From the NCBI GenBank assembly GCA_003158175.1, contig PMHJ01000029.1, positions 1 to 32,631 on the forward strand: 32,631 nucleotides of DNA, written 5' to 3'. Under the pieces are notes generated by a model, which was not told where the DNA came from, did no database searches, and saw only the letters and a program-made list of their open reading frames with translations. Shown here one piece after another: positions 8,091 to 17,092 of this stretch. The stretch is from Candidatus Cybelea septentrionalis. Lineage in GTDB: Bacteria > Vulcanimicrobiota > Vulcanimicrobiia > Vulcanimicrobiales > Vulcanimicrobiaceae. A program made the translations under genes and the position numbers. How positions within the stretch are numbered: the stretch's first letter is position 1; each line of letters begins with the position of its first letter.

Positions 8091-8651
8091 CTAACTCGAG
8101 CGACCGATGTAGCGACGATCCCGCGTATCGATTTTAATGACGTCGCCTTCTCCGACGAAGAGCGGAACGTTGACGGTGGCGCCCGTCTCGAGTTTGGCCG
8201 GCTTCTGCACGTTCGTCGCGCTGTCGCCTTTAAAGCCCGGATCCGTCTCAACGATTCGCAACTCGACGTGGGCGGGCAGGTCGACGCCGATCGGCACTCC
8301 ATCATGAAACTGCATGTCGACGACCATGCCGTCTTTCAAGAAATCGGCCGGATCGCCGATGAGATCGCGCTGGAGGGTGAAGTTCTCGAAGCTTTCCTGA
8401 TCCATGAAATGGTAGCCGTCGGCATCGTTGTAGAGCATCTGCATTTGCCGGTTGTCTACGGTGGCGCGCTCCAGCTTTTCGCCCGCGCGAAAGGTGCGTT
8501 CCAAGGTCGTTCCGGTCTTGACGTTTTTCATGCGGGTGCGAACGAAGGCCGAGCCTTTTCCCGGTTTGACGTGCAAAAACTCGATGACGGTCCAGAGTTG
8601 GCCGTCCACGACGATGGTCACGCCGTTGCGAAGATCGTTTGACGAAATCAT
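8091..8651 (-). CDS. efp: Translation elongation factor P
   Basis: The 186-residue protein is EF-P, which binds ribosomes stalled at polyproline stretches and promotes peptide bond formation. The three beta-barrel domains are at the expected length, and the C terminus ends with the typical DTRDRRYIGR block. The tip residue is Lys32 in HVKPGKGSAF, so any activating modification would be on lysine (as with EpmA/EpmB or the 5-aminopentanol type), not on the arginine used by the rhamnosylated group. No modification gene is in this window. It overlaps plsY by 4 bases (ATGA), indicating coupling, and is followed closely by the TSUP gene. Confidence 0.97.
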   Translation of the reverse strand: MISSNDLRNGVTIVVDGQLWTVIEFLHVKPGKGSAFVRTRMKNVKTGTTLERTFRAGEKLERATVDNRQMQMLYNDADGYHFMDQESFENFTLQRDLIGDPADFLKDGMVVDMQFHDGVPIGVDLPAHVELRIVETDPGFKGDSATNVQKPAKLETGATVNVPLFVGEGDVIKIDTRDRRYIGRSS

Positions 8652-9334
8652 GAGCTAGGCTTCGAAAGGCGAATCGGACTCTCCGCCCCGGCTCGCAAGC
8701 GTGCGATATTTTCGCGGTGCTTGAATAAAATCAGCACGGCCGCGAAGATGCCGTAGGCCGTCTCGGGGAGCGAGCCGGTGAAAATCCAAAGCGCTAAGGG
8801 CGCCAGGACGCTTCCCAGCATGGAGCCGACCGACGAATAGCGCGTTATTGCGGCGCCGGCCATCCAACCGCCGGCCGCAACCAAACCTGCAGGCCAACAG
8901 AGCGCAAAAATTGCTCCGAAGGAGGTCGCGACGCCTTTCCCTCCGCGAAATCGTAGCCATGGCGAGTAGCAGTGGCCCAGTACCGTGCCGGTCGCGACGA
9001 GTGCGGCGATGATCTGTCCACTCGGCGGAAGACCCGGAGTGTCCAAGAACCCGTTGAAAACGTGGAGCGCCCAGAGCGTAGGAACGAATCCTTTGAGCGC
9101 GTCGAGCAGCAGCACGACTGCGGCGCCGCGCATTCCCAGTGCGCGTAGCGCATTCATCGCGCCGATGTTGCCGGAGCCTTGCTTGCGTATATCCGTGTGG
9201 AAGAAAAGACGGCCCACGAGATATCCGAACGGAATCGAGCCGATGAGAAACGCAGCGATGAAGATGCCGATCACAATCGCGATGACGATTACCAGCATGC
9301 CGATCGCCGTCGACTCGGGGATGCCTACGTCCAC
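8648..9334 (-). CDS. plsY: Acyl-phosphate:glycerol-3-phosphate acyltransferase
   Basis: The 228-residue integral membrane enzyme transfers an acyl group from acyl-phosphate to glycerol-3-phosphate, the first step of phospholipid synthesis. Motifs seen are GSIPFGYLVGR, GSGNIGAMN (residues 53-61) and FRGGKGVATSFG, with about five membrane segments. The start is a GTG at 9334 that shares one base with the der stop codon (TAGTG), consistent with translational coupling. An ATG at residue 13 is an alternative. In motif 1 the usual Thr of GATN is Met60, an unusual replacement next to the catalytic region. It sits between der and efp in one operon. Confidence 0.93.
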   Translation of the reverse strand: MDVGIPESTAIGMLVIVIAIVIGIFIAAFLIGSIPFGYLVGRLFFHTDIRKQGSGNIGAMNALRALGMRGAAVVLLLDALKGFVPTLWALHVFNGFLDTPGLPPSGQIIAALVATGTVLGHCYSPWLRFRGGKGVATSFGAIFALCWPAGLVAAGGWMAGAAITRYSSVGSMLGSVLAPLALWIFTGSLPETAYGIFAAVLILFKHRENIARLRAGAESPIRLSKPSS

Positions 9335-10689
9335 TACTCCGACTCCTCTCGCTCCCGGCGCGGACGAAACTCGAGCGTGAGCGGAATCCCTTCAAAGTTG
9401 AAATGTTGCCGGATGACGTTCTCCAAGAATCGCTTATAGTGACCTTGCACGAGATCGGGGTCGTTACAGTGAAAGACGAAGACAGGCGGGTGCGTTCCCG
9501 GCTGCGATGCGTAATAAATTCGCAGGACTCTGCCCGAGGAGACGGCCGGAGGATGCGTCAGGATGGCACTGCGGACGACGACGTTTAGTTGCGCCGTTGG
9601 AATGCGCCGGTCGAGATTCTCGGCAAGCTCCAGCACGATAGGCATGAGGCTTCCTAAGCGGCGCTCGGTTTTCGCGGAGAGAAACGTGATCGGCGCGAAG
9701 GGCGCAAATGGAATCTGCTCTCGAACGGCGCCGGTCAGATCGCTGCGAGTATAGTCGCCGCCCTGTTCGCGAACGAGGTCCCACTTATTGCCCACGACGA
9801 TCAGGCCTTTGCGTTCCTCGATGGCGATGCCGGCCAAGCGGCGCTCCTGCGTCATGATTCCGACCATGGCGTCGAAGACGAGTATCGCGATGTCGCATCG
9901 AGCGATCGCGCCCAACGACCGAAGTGCGGCGTAGTATTCAATCGCACCATGAGCGTGCTGTTTCTTGTGAACGCCCGCCGTGTCTACCAGCCGATAGGCT
10001 CGGTCGCCCCAGCGAAACGGCGTGTCGATGGCATCCCGCGTCGTGCCGGGCGTCTCAGAAACCAGCGTGCGTTCTTCTCCGAGCAGGGCGTTGACCAGCG
10101 AGCTCTTTCCGACATTGGGGCGGCCGATTACGGCCAGGGCGAGTTCCCCGTCGGCCGGGGCTTCGTCCGTTTGAGCGGGCAGGAGGTCGACGATCCGGTC
10201 GAGCAGGTCGCCCGTCCCTTCACCATGGATCGCCGAAACCGCGACCGGCTCGCCGAATCCAAGCCTCGCAAACTCCGCATAAACCGCCGCCGCCGCGCTG
10301 GGGGATTCGGCCTTGTTTGCAACCAGAACCATCGGGCGCCGCTTGCGCCGAAGGATTGCCGCGACATCGTCGTCGAGCGGATGCAGGCCGGTCTGGGCGT
10401 CGACGACCATAACGACGACGTCGGCCGCGTCGGCGGCGGCCTCGGCCTGGCGCCGAGTCGCATCGGCGAGCTCGAGGCCGTGTGCCACATCGGCGCCGGG
10501 GTCGATGCCCGCCGTATCGACGAGGCTGAAAGTTCGTCCGCGCCAGTCGGCGAGTGCGTAGAGGCGATCCCGCGTGACGCCGGGCGTGTCCTCGACGATC
10601 GCCAGCCGGCGGCCGATCAGGCGGTTAAAGAGGGCGCTCTTGCCGACGTTCGGACGTCCGACGATCGCAACGGTGGCTGGGTTTAGCAC
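9334..10689 (-). CDS. der: Ribosome-assembly GTPase Der (EngA)
   Basis: The 451-residue protein has two tandem GTPase domains and a C-terminal KH-like domain, the arrangement unique to Der. The first P-loop is GRPNVGKS at residues 11-18, and a second GRPNVGKSS lies near residue 190. DTAG and NKxD motifs (VANKAE, VGNKWDL) are present in both halves. Der acts in 50S ribosomal subunit maturation. The first NKxD motif reads NKAE, a mild deviation from NKxD that is tolerated in some members. The start is GTG at 10689 with GAGGT just upstream. It is the first gene of the der-plsY-efp-TSUP operon and is divergent from miaB. Confidence 0.96.
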   Translation of the reverse strand: MLNPATVAIVGRPNVGKSALFNRLIGRRLAIVEDTPGVTRDRLYALADWRGRTFSLVDTAGIDPGADVAHGLELADATRRQAEAAADAADVVVMVVDAQTGLHPLDDDVAAILRRKRRPMVLVANKAESPSAAAAVYAEFARLGFGEPVAVSAIHGEGTGDLLDRIVDLLPAQTDEAPADGELALAVIGRPNVGKSSLVNALLGEERTLVSETPGTTRDAIDTPFRWGDRAYRLVDTAGVHKKQHAHGAIEYYAALRSLGAIARCDIAILVFDAMVGIMTQERRLAGIAIEERKGLIVVGNKWDLVREQGGDYTRSDLTGAVREQIPFAPFAPITFLSAKTERRLGSLMPIVLELAENLDRRIPTAQLNVVVRSAILTHPPAVSSGRVLRIYYASQPGTHPPVFVFHCNDPDLVQGHYKRFLENVIRQHFNFEGIPLTLEFRPRREREESE

Positions 10690-10771
10690 GGCACCTCATT
10701 TCTCAATGCGACCGAGCGACACCCACAGGGGCCGGAATGGCCCGGGCGCCACGCGAACTGCGAAAGGACCG

Positions 10772-12169
10772 ATGCCCAGTATTTACATTGAGACTTTCGG
10801 CTGTCAGATGAATGAAGCCGATTCCCGGTATATCGCGGAGCGCGCGGCCGCGGCGGGCTATAGCGTCGCTTCGGCCGCCGAGGAAGCGAACGTGATTGTC
10901 CTCAACACGTGCACCGTTCGCGATAACGCCGAGCGCCGCGCATACGGCCGTATGAACCACCTTAACGCGCTCAAACGCGTCGATCCCAGTTTGCGTCTGG
11001 TCGTTACGGGCTGTTTGGCCGAACAGGATCGCGACCGCATGAAGAAACTCGCACCGCACGTAGACGCGATCTTCGGCACGCGAGAGCTCGCAGCACTTGG
11101 CGAGCAGCTCGCTGCGTGGCAGACGAACTTCGACGACGTGGACTTCAGCGACGATCGCGCCCTCCTGACGTCGCTCGGAGGCAGGGGCGACGCGATAAGC
11201 GACGCATTTTCGCACCTGCGCGCCTTCGTCACGGTGCAGCGTGGCTGTTCGTACTACTGCACGTTCTGCATCGTGCCGCACGTCCGGGGACGCTTCGATC
11301 ACCGGCCCCCCAAAGCGATCCTCGACGAGACGCGAGAGCGGATTGCGCAGGGCGCGCGCGAAATCGTTTTGGTCGGCCAAACCGTCAATGCGTGGAACGA
11401 TCCCGCAAGCAGCGACGACTTTGGCGATCTCTGCCGGTCGATCGCAGCGCTGCCCGGTCTCGAGCGGCTCGGCTTTATCTCCCCGCATCCCAAGGATTTC
11501 ACGGAGAAGATTCTCGACGATCTCTGCAGTCTCGAGCAGCTCAATCCGCGTATCCACCTTCCGCTGCAATCCGGTAGCGACGCGCTGCTGCGGCGCATGA
11601 ATCGAAAGTACACGCTGGCGCAGTTTGACGGGATCGTGCAGTCCATTCGGCGCCGTCTGCCGGAGTGCGCGATCACGACCGATTTAATCGTCGGCTTTCC
11701 GGGCGAAACGGCGAATGACTTCCAGGCAACGCTCGACTACGTGCGTTCGGGCGTTTTCGCCAACGCCTTTAGCTTTATCTATTCGATTCGGCGTGGGACG
11801 CCGGCCGCACGATGGGCGCAAGTTCCCAGAGCGCTCGCGCTCGAGCGCTTTGCGGAGCTTCTCGAGGCGCAGAACGCGGTAACGCGCGCTTACCACGACT
11901 CCCACGTCGGACGGACCGTGCGCGTTTTGATCGTTGGTGACTCGAAGAAAGGCGCCAGCCGGTTGACTTCAAAGGCGCTCGACAACGTGACCGTTGTCGC
12001 GCCAAAACCGGCGGATTATCCGTACCCGCAGACGCCCTGGCTCGACGTTGCGATCGAAACTGCGCACGTTTGGGGCTGCACCGGCACGGTGGTCGGACGC
12101 GCTGCGCGTTTTGCCGATGCGGGAATGCCGGTCATGCGCCCCCTGCTCGATCTGATCGCTTCGGCGTAA
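10772..12169 (+). CDS. miaB: tRNA-2-methylthio-N6-dimethylallyladenosine synthase
   Basis: The 465-residue radical SAM methylthiotransferase adds the methylthio group to i6A37 of tRNA. The N-terminal UPF0004 domain has Cys11, Cys47 and Cys81 (FGCQMN, NTCTVRD, TGCLAEQ) for one cluster. The radical SAM cluster cysteines are Cys159, Cys163 and Cys166 (GCSYYCTFC), and a TRAM-type domain is expected at the C terminus. The start is the ATG at 10772 with AAAGGA 4 bases upstream; longer in-frame extensions overlap the der promoter region and lack homology-like sequence. The substrate-making enzyme miaA is 11 kb downstream in this window. A GH18-like gene follows after 3 bases. Confidence 0.96.
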   Translation: MPSIYIETFGCQMNEADSRYIAERAAAAGYSVASAAEEANVIVLNTCTVRDNAERRAYGRMNHLNALKRVDPSLRLVVTGCLAEQDRDRMKKLAPHVDAIFGTRELAALGEQLAAWQTNFDDVDFSDDRALLTSLGGRGDAISDAFSHLRAFVTVQRGCSYYCTFCIVPHVRGRFDHRPPKAILDETRERIAQGAREIVLVGQTVNAWNDPASSDDFGDLCRSIAALPGLERLGFISPHPKDFTEKILDDLCSLEQLNPRIHLPLQSGSDALLRRMNRKYTLAQFDGIVQSIRRRLPECAITTDLIVGFPGETANDFQATLDYVRSGVFANAFSFIYSIRRGTPAARWAQVPRALALERFAELLEAQNAVTRAYHDSHVGRTVRVLIVGDSKKGASRLTSKALDNVTVVAPKPADYPYPQTPWLDVAIETAHVWGCTGTVVGRAARFADAGMPVMRPLLDLIASA

Positions 12170-12172
12170 CGC

Positions 12173-13174
12173 GTGGGTCACTGCCGCTTCGCGCTCGCTT
12201 CGATCCTGGTGCTCGTGCTCGGCGCCTGCAACGGCAATCTCGCGAACCTGCCGGCCGGCAACGGGGCGCCGCGGCTGCCGGAAGGCGGTTCGAGCGCGAC
12301 CGAGTTCGTGGGCTTTTGGGAGTCGTGGTCGGATACGAATCGTCAGGACGCATTCTTCCGCCTAGACAGCGTGCCCGGCGCGGTGACGACGGTGGACGTC
12401 GCATTCAGCCTAGCCGACGGTAATGCGATATCGCCTCCGCAAAACACCTATTCGCTGCGCCCCGGCGCAAGACGCATTCACGGCCACGGCGGCAAGGTGC
12501 TGCTCTCGTTCGGTGGGGCGACGTCGTCGTTCGATATTACCGATGCCCTTCTTTTCGCTCGCAACTTACGGAAGTACGTCAAGGCGAATCCCAAGCTCTA
12601 CGACGGCTTCGATTTCGACGACGAGGTCATTCCGGCCAACGGCCAGCAACAGCTCATTGACCTCCTCGAAGCCGTGCGAGAAGCGTTTCCGGCGCCGGTA
12701 ATTTCCTTCGACGCGTTCATCGACGGCGCCGATCCCGGAGCGGGAAGCGGTCACCAAGGCGAAGACATCGCCATCATCGCGCAAGCGGGATCGGCGGTCG
12801 ACTACGTCAATGTCATGGCGTACGATCAGTATGGCTGGAAGCCCTCGAACCATCCGAACTGCAGCTACACGCAGGGATCGCGCGACGATTGCCGGCTCGA
12901 CGTTTTACATCAGTTCGCGCAGATTCGCACGTCTGGCGGCCAAAAGTTTCCCAAGAGCAAAATCGTTCTCGGACTCATGATCGGCAAAGCCGACGACGGC
13001 GTCGTCATCGCGCCGAAGGCGGCCTCGGGTTACGGTAGCGACGTCGAGCGCTTGGGCTATCGAGGAATCATGATTTGGGATCTCGATCTCGACAATCCCC
13101 AATCACCGCCAAACGGTACGGGATATCCCAAGGGCACCTACGTCCGGGCCATTTCGAAGGCGCTGGGAACGTAG
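12173..13174 (+). CDS. GH18 family lipoprotein (chitinase-like)
   Basis: The 333-residue product has a lipoprotein signal peptide with lipobox LGAC (Cys19). The mature domain carries the GH18 catalytic signature DGFDFDDE at residues 144-151, with Glu151 as the expected acid/base. It also has SxGG-like (LLSFGGATSS) and MxYD-like (VMAYDQYGW) motifs of GH18 TIM barrels. GH18 enzymes cleave chitin, or the beta-1,4 bonds of peptidoglycan-like substrates in the spore hydrolase group. At 333 residues it is short, with no carbohydrate-binding module. Start is GTG at 12173, only 3 bases after the miaB stop, so it is probably coupled to miaB. The true substrate is not known. Confidence 0.85.
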   Translation: MGHCRFALASILVLVLGACNGNLANLPAGNGAPRLPEGGSSATEFVGFWESWSDTNRQDAFFRLDSVPGAVTTVDVAFSLADGNAISPPQNTYSLRPGARRIHGHGGKVLLSFGGATSSFDITDALLFARNLRKYVKANPKLYDGFDFDDEVIPANGQQQLIDLLEAVREAFPAPVISFDAFIDGADPGAGSGHQGEDIAIIAQAGSAVDYVNVMAYDQYGWKPSNHPNCSYTQGSRDDCRLDVLHQFAQIRTSGGQKFPKSKIVLGLMIGKADDGVVIAPKAASGYGSDVERLGYRGIMIWDLDLDNPQSPPNGTGYPKGTYVRAISKALGT

Positions 13175-13196
13175 TGTCCGGAGCAGGGCAGTAACG

Positions 13197-15674
13197 CTGG
13201 CCAAGTACTCGCCGATGCTCGAGCAGTACTTTGGGATGAAGACCAAGCATCCCGAAGCGATTCTGCTCTCGCGCGTGGGCGATTTCTACGAAGCGTACGG
13301 CGACGATGCCGAGACCATCGCGCGCGCGCTGCAAATTGCGTTAACGAGCAAAGAGGCGGGCGCCGGTCAGCGCGTGGCAATGGCCGGCGTTCCCCACCAC
13401 GCGCTCGCGGGCTACCTCGCACGGCTCGTTAAGCAACGCTTCATCGTCGCGCTCGCCGAGCAGCTGGAAGTTCCGCAACCCAACCGGCTGGTGCGGCGGG
13501 ATGTCGTGCGTCTGGTAACGCCGGGAACGCTGATCGAGGACCAGTTACTCGATGGCAAAGAGAACAACTATCTGGCCGCGATGGCGACCGCCGGTGAAAC
13601 TTTCGCAATCGCCTATGCCGACGTCTCGACGTGTTACTGCGCCGCCACCGCAATCGCCGGCGATAGCTCGTACGACGAGCTGCTCGCGGAGCTGGCGCGC
13701 ATCGCGCCGGCGGAGATCGTTGCCGACATTCCCTCCGAGATGCGCGCCGCCGTCGCGATTGCCGTCGAGGCGGCCGGCGCGCGTTTGGCTACACCCGCGT
13801 TGGGATTGGTCGAAGCGCGCGATCGAGCGAACCTCGATGGCTTTTCGATGGAGGAGTCGCTAGCTATTCATCGAGCAGTCGACGCGCTTGGCGCATTCGT
13901 CAAGCGAACCGGAGTCACCAACGGCGAACGCGGTCTTGGCGAACCGCAGCTCTATCGGCGTCAAGAGTTTCTCGTTCTCGATCCAGCGACGCGCAAGCAC
14001 CTCGAGCTGACCCGCGCGCAAGGTCTCAATTCCAAAGCGACGCTGCTCGCTACCCTCGACCTGTGCGCGACCGCGATGGGATCGCGCATGCTCAACCGCT
14101 GGATCCTCGCACCCCTGATCGAAACCGGCGAAATCGCGCGGCGCCAAGATGCGGTTGCCGCGTTGGTCGCCGAGCACGAGCGCCGTCGATCGCTGCGAGA
14201 GGTTCTCAAGGGCATCTTCGATCTCGAGCGGATCGCGCAGAAGGTCCGCTTTCGGCGTGCGACGCCGCGCGATTTTGGCTCGTTGCGGCGCACGCTAGCG
14301 ATGTTCGGGCCGTTGAGAGACGCCGCGGTACCGGCCATCGCGCCGTTGCTTCGGCAAGTCGCAGATTTTGACACGATGCTCGACGATCTCAACGCAACGC
14401 TTGTAGACGACCCGCCCGCGCAGATTGGCGACGGCGGCGTCATTCGCCCCGAGTCCGATCCGGAGCTGGCCGAGTGCGCCGCGCTTCGCACGGATGCCCG
14501 CTCGAGACTCTCGGCCCTCGAGCAGCGCGAACGCGAGCGTACGGGAATTAAGACGCTCAAGATAAAGTACGCGAGCACCTTCGGCTATGCAATCGAGATC
14601 GGCAAGAGTTACACGGGCTCCGTTCCCGAGGATTACGTCCGCAAGCAGACCCTGACGACCGGGGAACGATACGTTACGCCGGAGCTCAAAGATCTCGAGC
14701 TTGCAATCTCTACGGCACAAGCGCGTCAGGAGCGTCTGGAACAGCGGCTTTTTAGCGCCCTGCTCGAGCGCATCGCTGCGCGCGCCGACGAGCTGTCGAG
14801 TGCGGCCGGCGCGGTCGCGCAGGTTGACGTGCTCTCGAGTCTTTCGCAGTGTGCCGCCGAACGCGGATACGCGCGTCCGGCATTCGTGGAGGAGAGCATC
14901 GTGGCGATCGAAGACGGTCGCCACCCGGTGATGGAAGCAGTGCTGCACGCGAACTTCGTGCCCAACGACCTTCAGCTCCGCGCGGGCGAGCATCGCTTTA
15001 TTCTACTGACGGGGCCGAACATGGGCGGCAAATCCACCTACCTGCGACAGGCCGGCTTGTTGACGATCATGGCGCAGATCGGCTCGTTCGTCCCGGCGAA
15101 GTCGATGAAGCTTGGCGTCGTCGATAGGATCTTTACGCGAATCGGTGCCGGCGACGATCTGGCATCGGGCCAATCGACCTTCTACATGGAGATGGCCGAG
15201 GCGGCGAACATCTTGCGGCGCAGCACGGTGCGTTCCTTACTCTTAATCGACGAGGTGGGGCGGGGTACTGGGACGCTCGATGGCCTAGCGATCGCGCAAG
15301 CGATCTGCGAATTCCTAGTCGGTCTCGAGGAGCAGTCGCCGCTCGTGCTTTTTGCGACGCATTTCCACGAGCTCTGCGCGCTCGCCGAGCACTGGAACGT
15401 CGTTGCCAACTATCACATCACCGCCGTCGAAAACACCGCCCGCGGCGGAGTCCCGGTCTTCTCTCATCGCGTACAGCCCGGAAGCTCTTCTCGCTCCTTC
15501 GGCATCGAGGTGGCGCGCATGGCGGGATTGCCCGATGCTGTCATCGAGCGCGCGCAAGAGATTGCCGACGCGCTCTCGGGTGAAGCGGATATCGAGACCC
15601 GCATTCCATTGCGGAAGAAGATGCCAAAGCGGCAGCCCGCAGAGAGGCAGCTTACGCTTTTGCCCCCGACGTAG
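13197..15674 (+). CDS. mutS: DNA mismatch repair ATPase MutS
   Basis: MutS recognises mismatches and recruits MutL. Numbered from the ATG at 13215, the mismatch-reading Phe-X-Glu motif is F24-Y25-E26 (GDFYE). The Walker A is TGPNMGGKS with Lys606, followed by a Walker B (LLIDE) and the family signature, here GRGTGTLDGLAIA instead of the usual GRGTSTxDG. Conserved family residues (YSPMLEQY, usually TPMMxQY) begin upstream of that ATG. The only start-like codon covering them is CTG at 13197, with AGGG 8 bases upstream, so I extend to it. The gene starts 22 bases after the GH18 stop. Length (819-825 aa) is slightly below E. coli MutS (853). Confidence 0.95.
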   Translation: MAKYSPMLEQYFGMKTKHPEAILLSRVGDFYEAYGDDAETIARALQIALTSKEAGAGQRVAMAGVPHHALAGYLARLVKQRFIVALAEQLEVPQPNRLVRRDVVRLVTPGTLIEDQLLDGKENNYLAAMATAGETFAIAYADVSTCYCAATAIAGDSSYDELLAELARIAPAEIVADIPSEMRAAVAIAVEAAGARLATPALGLVEARDRANLDGFSMEESLAIHRAVDALGAFVKRTGVTNGERGLGEPQLYRRQEFLVLDPATRKHLELTRAQGLNSKATLLATLDLCATAMGSRMLNRWILAPLIETGEIARRQDAVAALVAEHERRRSLREVLKGIFDLERIAQKVRFRRATPRDFGSLRRTLAMFGPLRDAAVPAIAPLLRQVADFDTMLDDLNATLVDDPPAQIGDGGVIRPESDPELAECAALRTDARSRLSALEQRERERTGIKTLKIKYASTFGYAIEIGKSYTGSVPEDYVRKQTLTTGERYVTPELKDLELAISTAQARQERLEQRLFSALLERIAARADELSSAAGAVAQVDVLSSLSQCAAERGYARPAFVEESIVAIEDGRHPVMEAVLHANFVPNDLQLRAGEHRFILLTGPNMGGKSTYLRQAGLLTIMAQIGSFVPAKSMKLGVVDRIFTRIGAGDDLASGQSTFYMEMAEAANILRRSTVRSLLLIDEVGRGTGTLDGLAIAQAICEFLVGLEEQSPLVLFATHFHELCALAEHWNVVANYHITAVENTARGGVPVFSHRVQPGSSSRSFGIEVARMAGLPDAVIERAQEIADALSGEADIETRIPLRKKMPKRQPAERQLTLLPPT

Positions 15675-15681
15675 ATTCCCG

Positions 15682-16923
15682 TCACGGGGTCAAAGCGAAG
15701 ACGGTTGAGACCGCATCTCCATGAAGCAGATGGTTGGCCGTCGTGCCGTACAGCGTGCCGTTCACGTCGACCAGGCTCGCTACCGGATTGCCGCCGTCGG
15801 CGTCGCCGGCAAAGTTGTGCAGCACTCGTTCCACGCCGGACTTGCTCAAACTGAAGACGGTTCCACAGCCGCTCTTGTGGCCGAAGAGGCACCCCGTGCC
15901 GCTGCCGCCGCGCCTCGTCGTGCCGTACAGCGTGCCGTCAGCAAAGATCAAACCAGCGTGCGGCTTGGCGCCATCGGAGCGCTCGAAATAGTGCAGCACC
16001 TTCTCCGTGCCTTGGGTCGTTACGCTGTAGACCGTTCCACACGTTTTGTTGCAGACCGATGAACCACCCGAATATGTCGTGCCGTACAGCGTACCCTTGA
16101 CCGCAATCAAACCACCGATCGGAAAGGCTCCGTCCGAGGAGCCGCCGCGAAAGCGATAGAGCACCTGCTCTTTCCCGCCGGCGCTGACGCTGTAGACCGT
16201 CCCACACCCCGGCCCAAAACAGTTGCCACCGAACTCAGTCGTACCGTACAGCGTACCGCTCACGTCGACAAGGCCACCCCACGGCGTCCGCCCATCTGCA
16301 TTGTGGCGACTGAAGCGGTAGAGCACTCTCTCGATGCCTTTTGTGCTAATGCTGAAAACAGTCCCGTTGTCGTGGCCACCGCGCTTCGTCGTGCCATACA
16401 GCGTGCCGTTAACGTCGATCAAGGGCGCCCATGGACTACATCCGTCGAAGCCGCGTTCGGCGCCGCGAAAGCTGTAGAGTACTTTCTCTTTGCCGCTCCT
16501 GCTGATGCTGTAGACCGTCCCGCAGTGACTGTTGCCGCCGTCCGTCGTCGTTCCGTATAGCGTTCCGTTCACGTCGAGAAGGCCGGCGGCCGGATCCTGT
16601 CCGTCCTCGGAGCCATCGCCGAAACTATGTAGGACCTTCTCCGCGCCGTCCCTGCTAATGCTATAAACGACCCCGTCTTGATCGACGCCGCCGTGCCTCG
16701 TCGTGCCGTACAGCGTTCCGCCCACGTCGAGCAATGGAGCGGCCGGGAAATAACCGGTCGAACCATCGAATTGGTAGATCACGTGGTAAGCGGGCGCCGA
16801 TGCGCGGGCGGCAATTGGCAGCTGCGCGTCATCCTGACCCTTCGACGAGCTCAGGGGAAGGGCACAACCGGCGAATAGCGCAGTTGCGCCGATGCTAAGG
16901 CAGAAGCGAGCGAAGGTCCTCAT
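15682..16923 (-). CDS. GloVer tandem-repeat lipoprotein (TIGR03803-type)
   Basis: The 413-residue product has a lipoprotein signal peptide with lipobox FAGC (Cys20). Seven tandem repeats of about 45-50 residues follow, each with a core GTLYGTTxxGG and a segment such as GTVYSISxxGxEKVLYSF. This pattern fits the Gloeobacter/Verrucomicrobium tandem repeat family, likely a propeller-like exported binding protein. The start is the ATG at 16923 with GGGAGG 9 bases upstream; a longer ORF to 17358 lacks support. Residues 25-33 (SSSKGQDDA), directly after the lipobox, are encoded by a copy of the dispersed repeat. The function of this family is not known. It converges with mutS, 7 bases apart. Confidence 0.87.
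   Translation of the reverse strand: MRTFARFCLSIGATALFAGCALPLSSSKGQDDAQLPIAARASAPAYHVIYQFDGSTGYFPAAPLLDVGGTLYGTTRHGGVDQDGVVYSISRDGAEKVLHSFGDGSEDGQDPAAGLLDVNGTLYGTTTDGGNSHCGTVYSISRSGKEKVLYSFRGAERGFDGCSPWAPLIDVNGTLYGTTKRGGHDNGTVFSISTKGIERVLYRFSRHNADGRTPWGGLVDVSGTLYGTTEFGGNCFGPGCGTVYSVSAGGKEQVLYRFRGGSSDGAFPIGGLIAVKGTLYGTTYSGGSSVCNKTCGTVYSVTTQGTEKVLHYFERSDGAKPHAGLIFADGTLYGTTRRGGSGTGCLFGHKSGCGTVFSLSKSGVERVLHNFAGDADGGNPVASLVDVNGTLYGTTANHLLHGDAVSTVFALTP
16829..16857. repeat. Dispersed repeat variant inside the GloVer lipoprotein gene
   Basis: TCATCCTGA followed by CCCTTCGACGAGCTCAGGGG matches a widespread variant of the palindromic element (CCTT-CGAC-loop-GCTC-AGG type). It falls in the coding sequence just after the lipobox cysteine and is read through without a frameshift. 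Confidence 0.6.
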
Positions 16924-17092
16924 ATGCGATGCCTCCCGAAACCTAGACGAACACCCGTTGACGGGATTCGGCGTTGCGCGGCTTAGTCCCGGCGACCAAT
17001 TCCGTGGTCTTCTGCTAACAGTACGATCCCACGAAAGAGGTCGCCGCGCCTGGTGGAGGGGTGAACTTCGGGCGGTTGGAAGTGTTGACGGG

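Noticed and set aside
9949..10686. 245-codon frame opposite der
   Set aside because: Antisense shadow of a certain gene, with no family signature.
15720..16760. Periodic repeats that could be read as a CRISPR or satellite
   Set aside because: The period of about 140-160 bases matches the protein repeats of the GloVer lipoprotein, and the copies differ at codon third positions.
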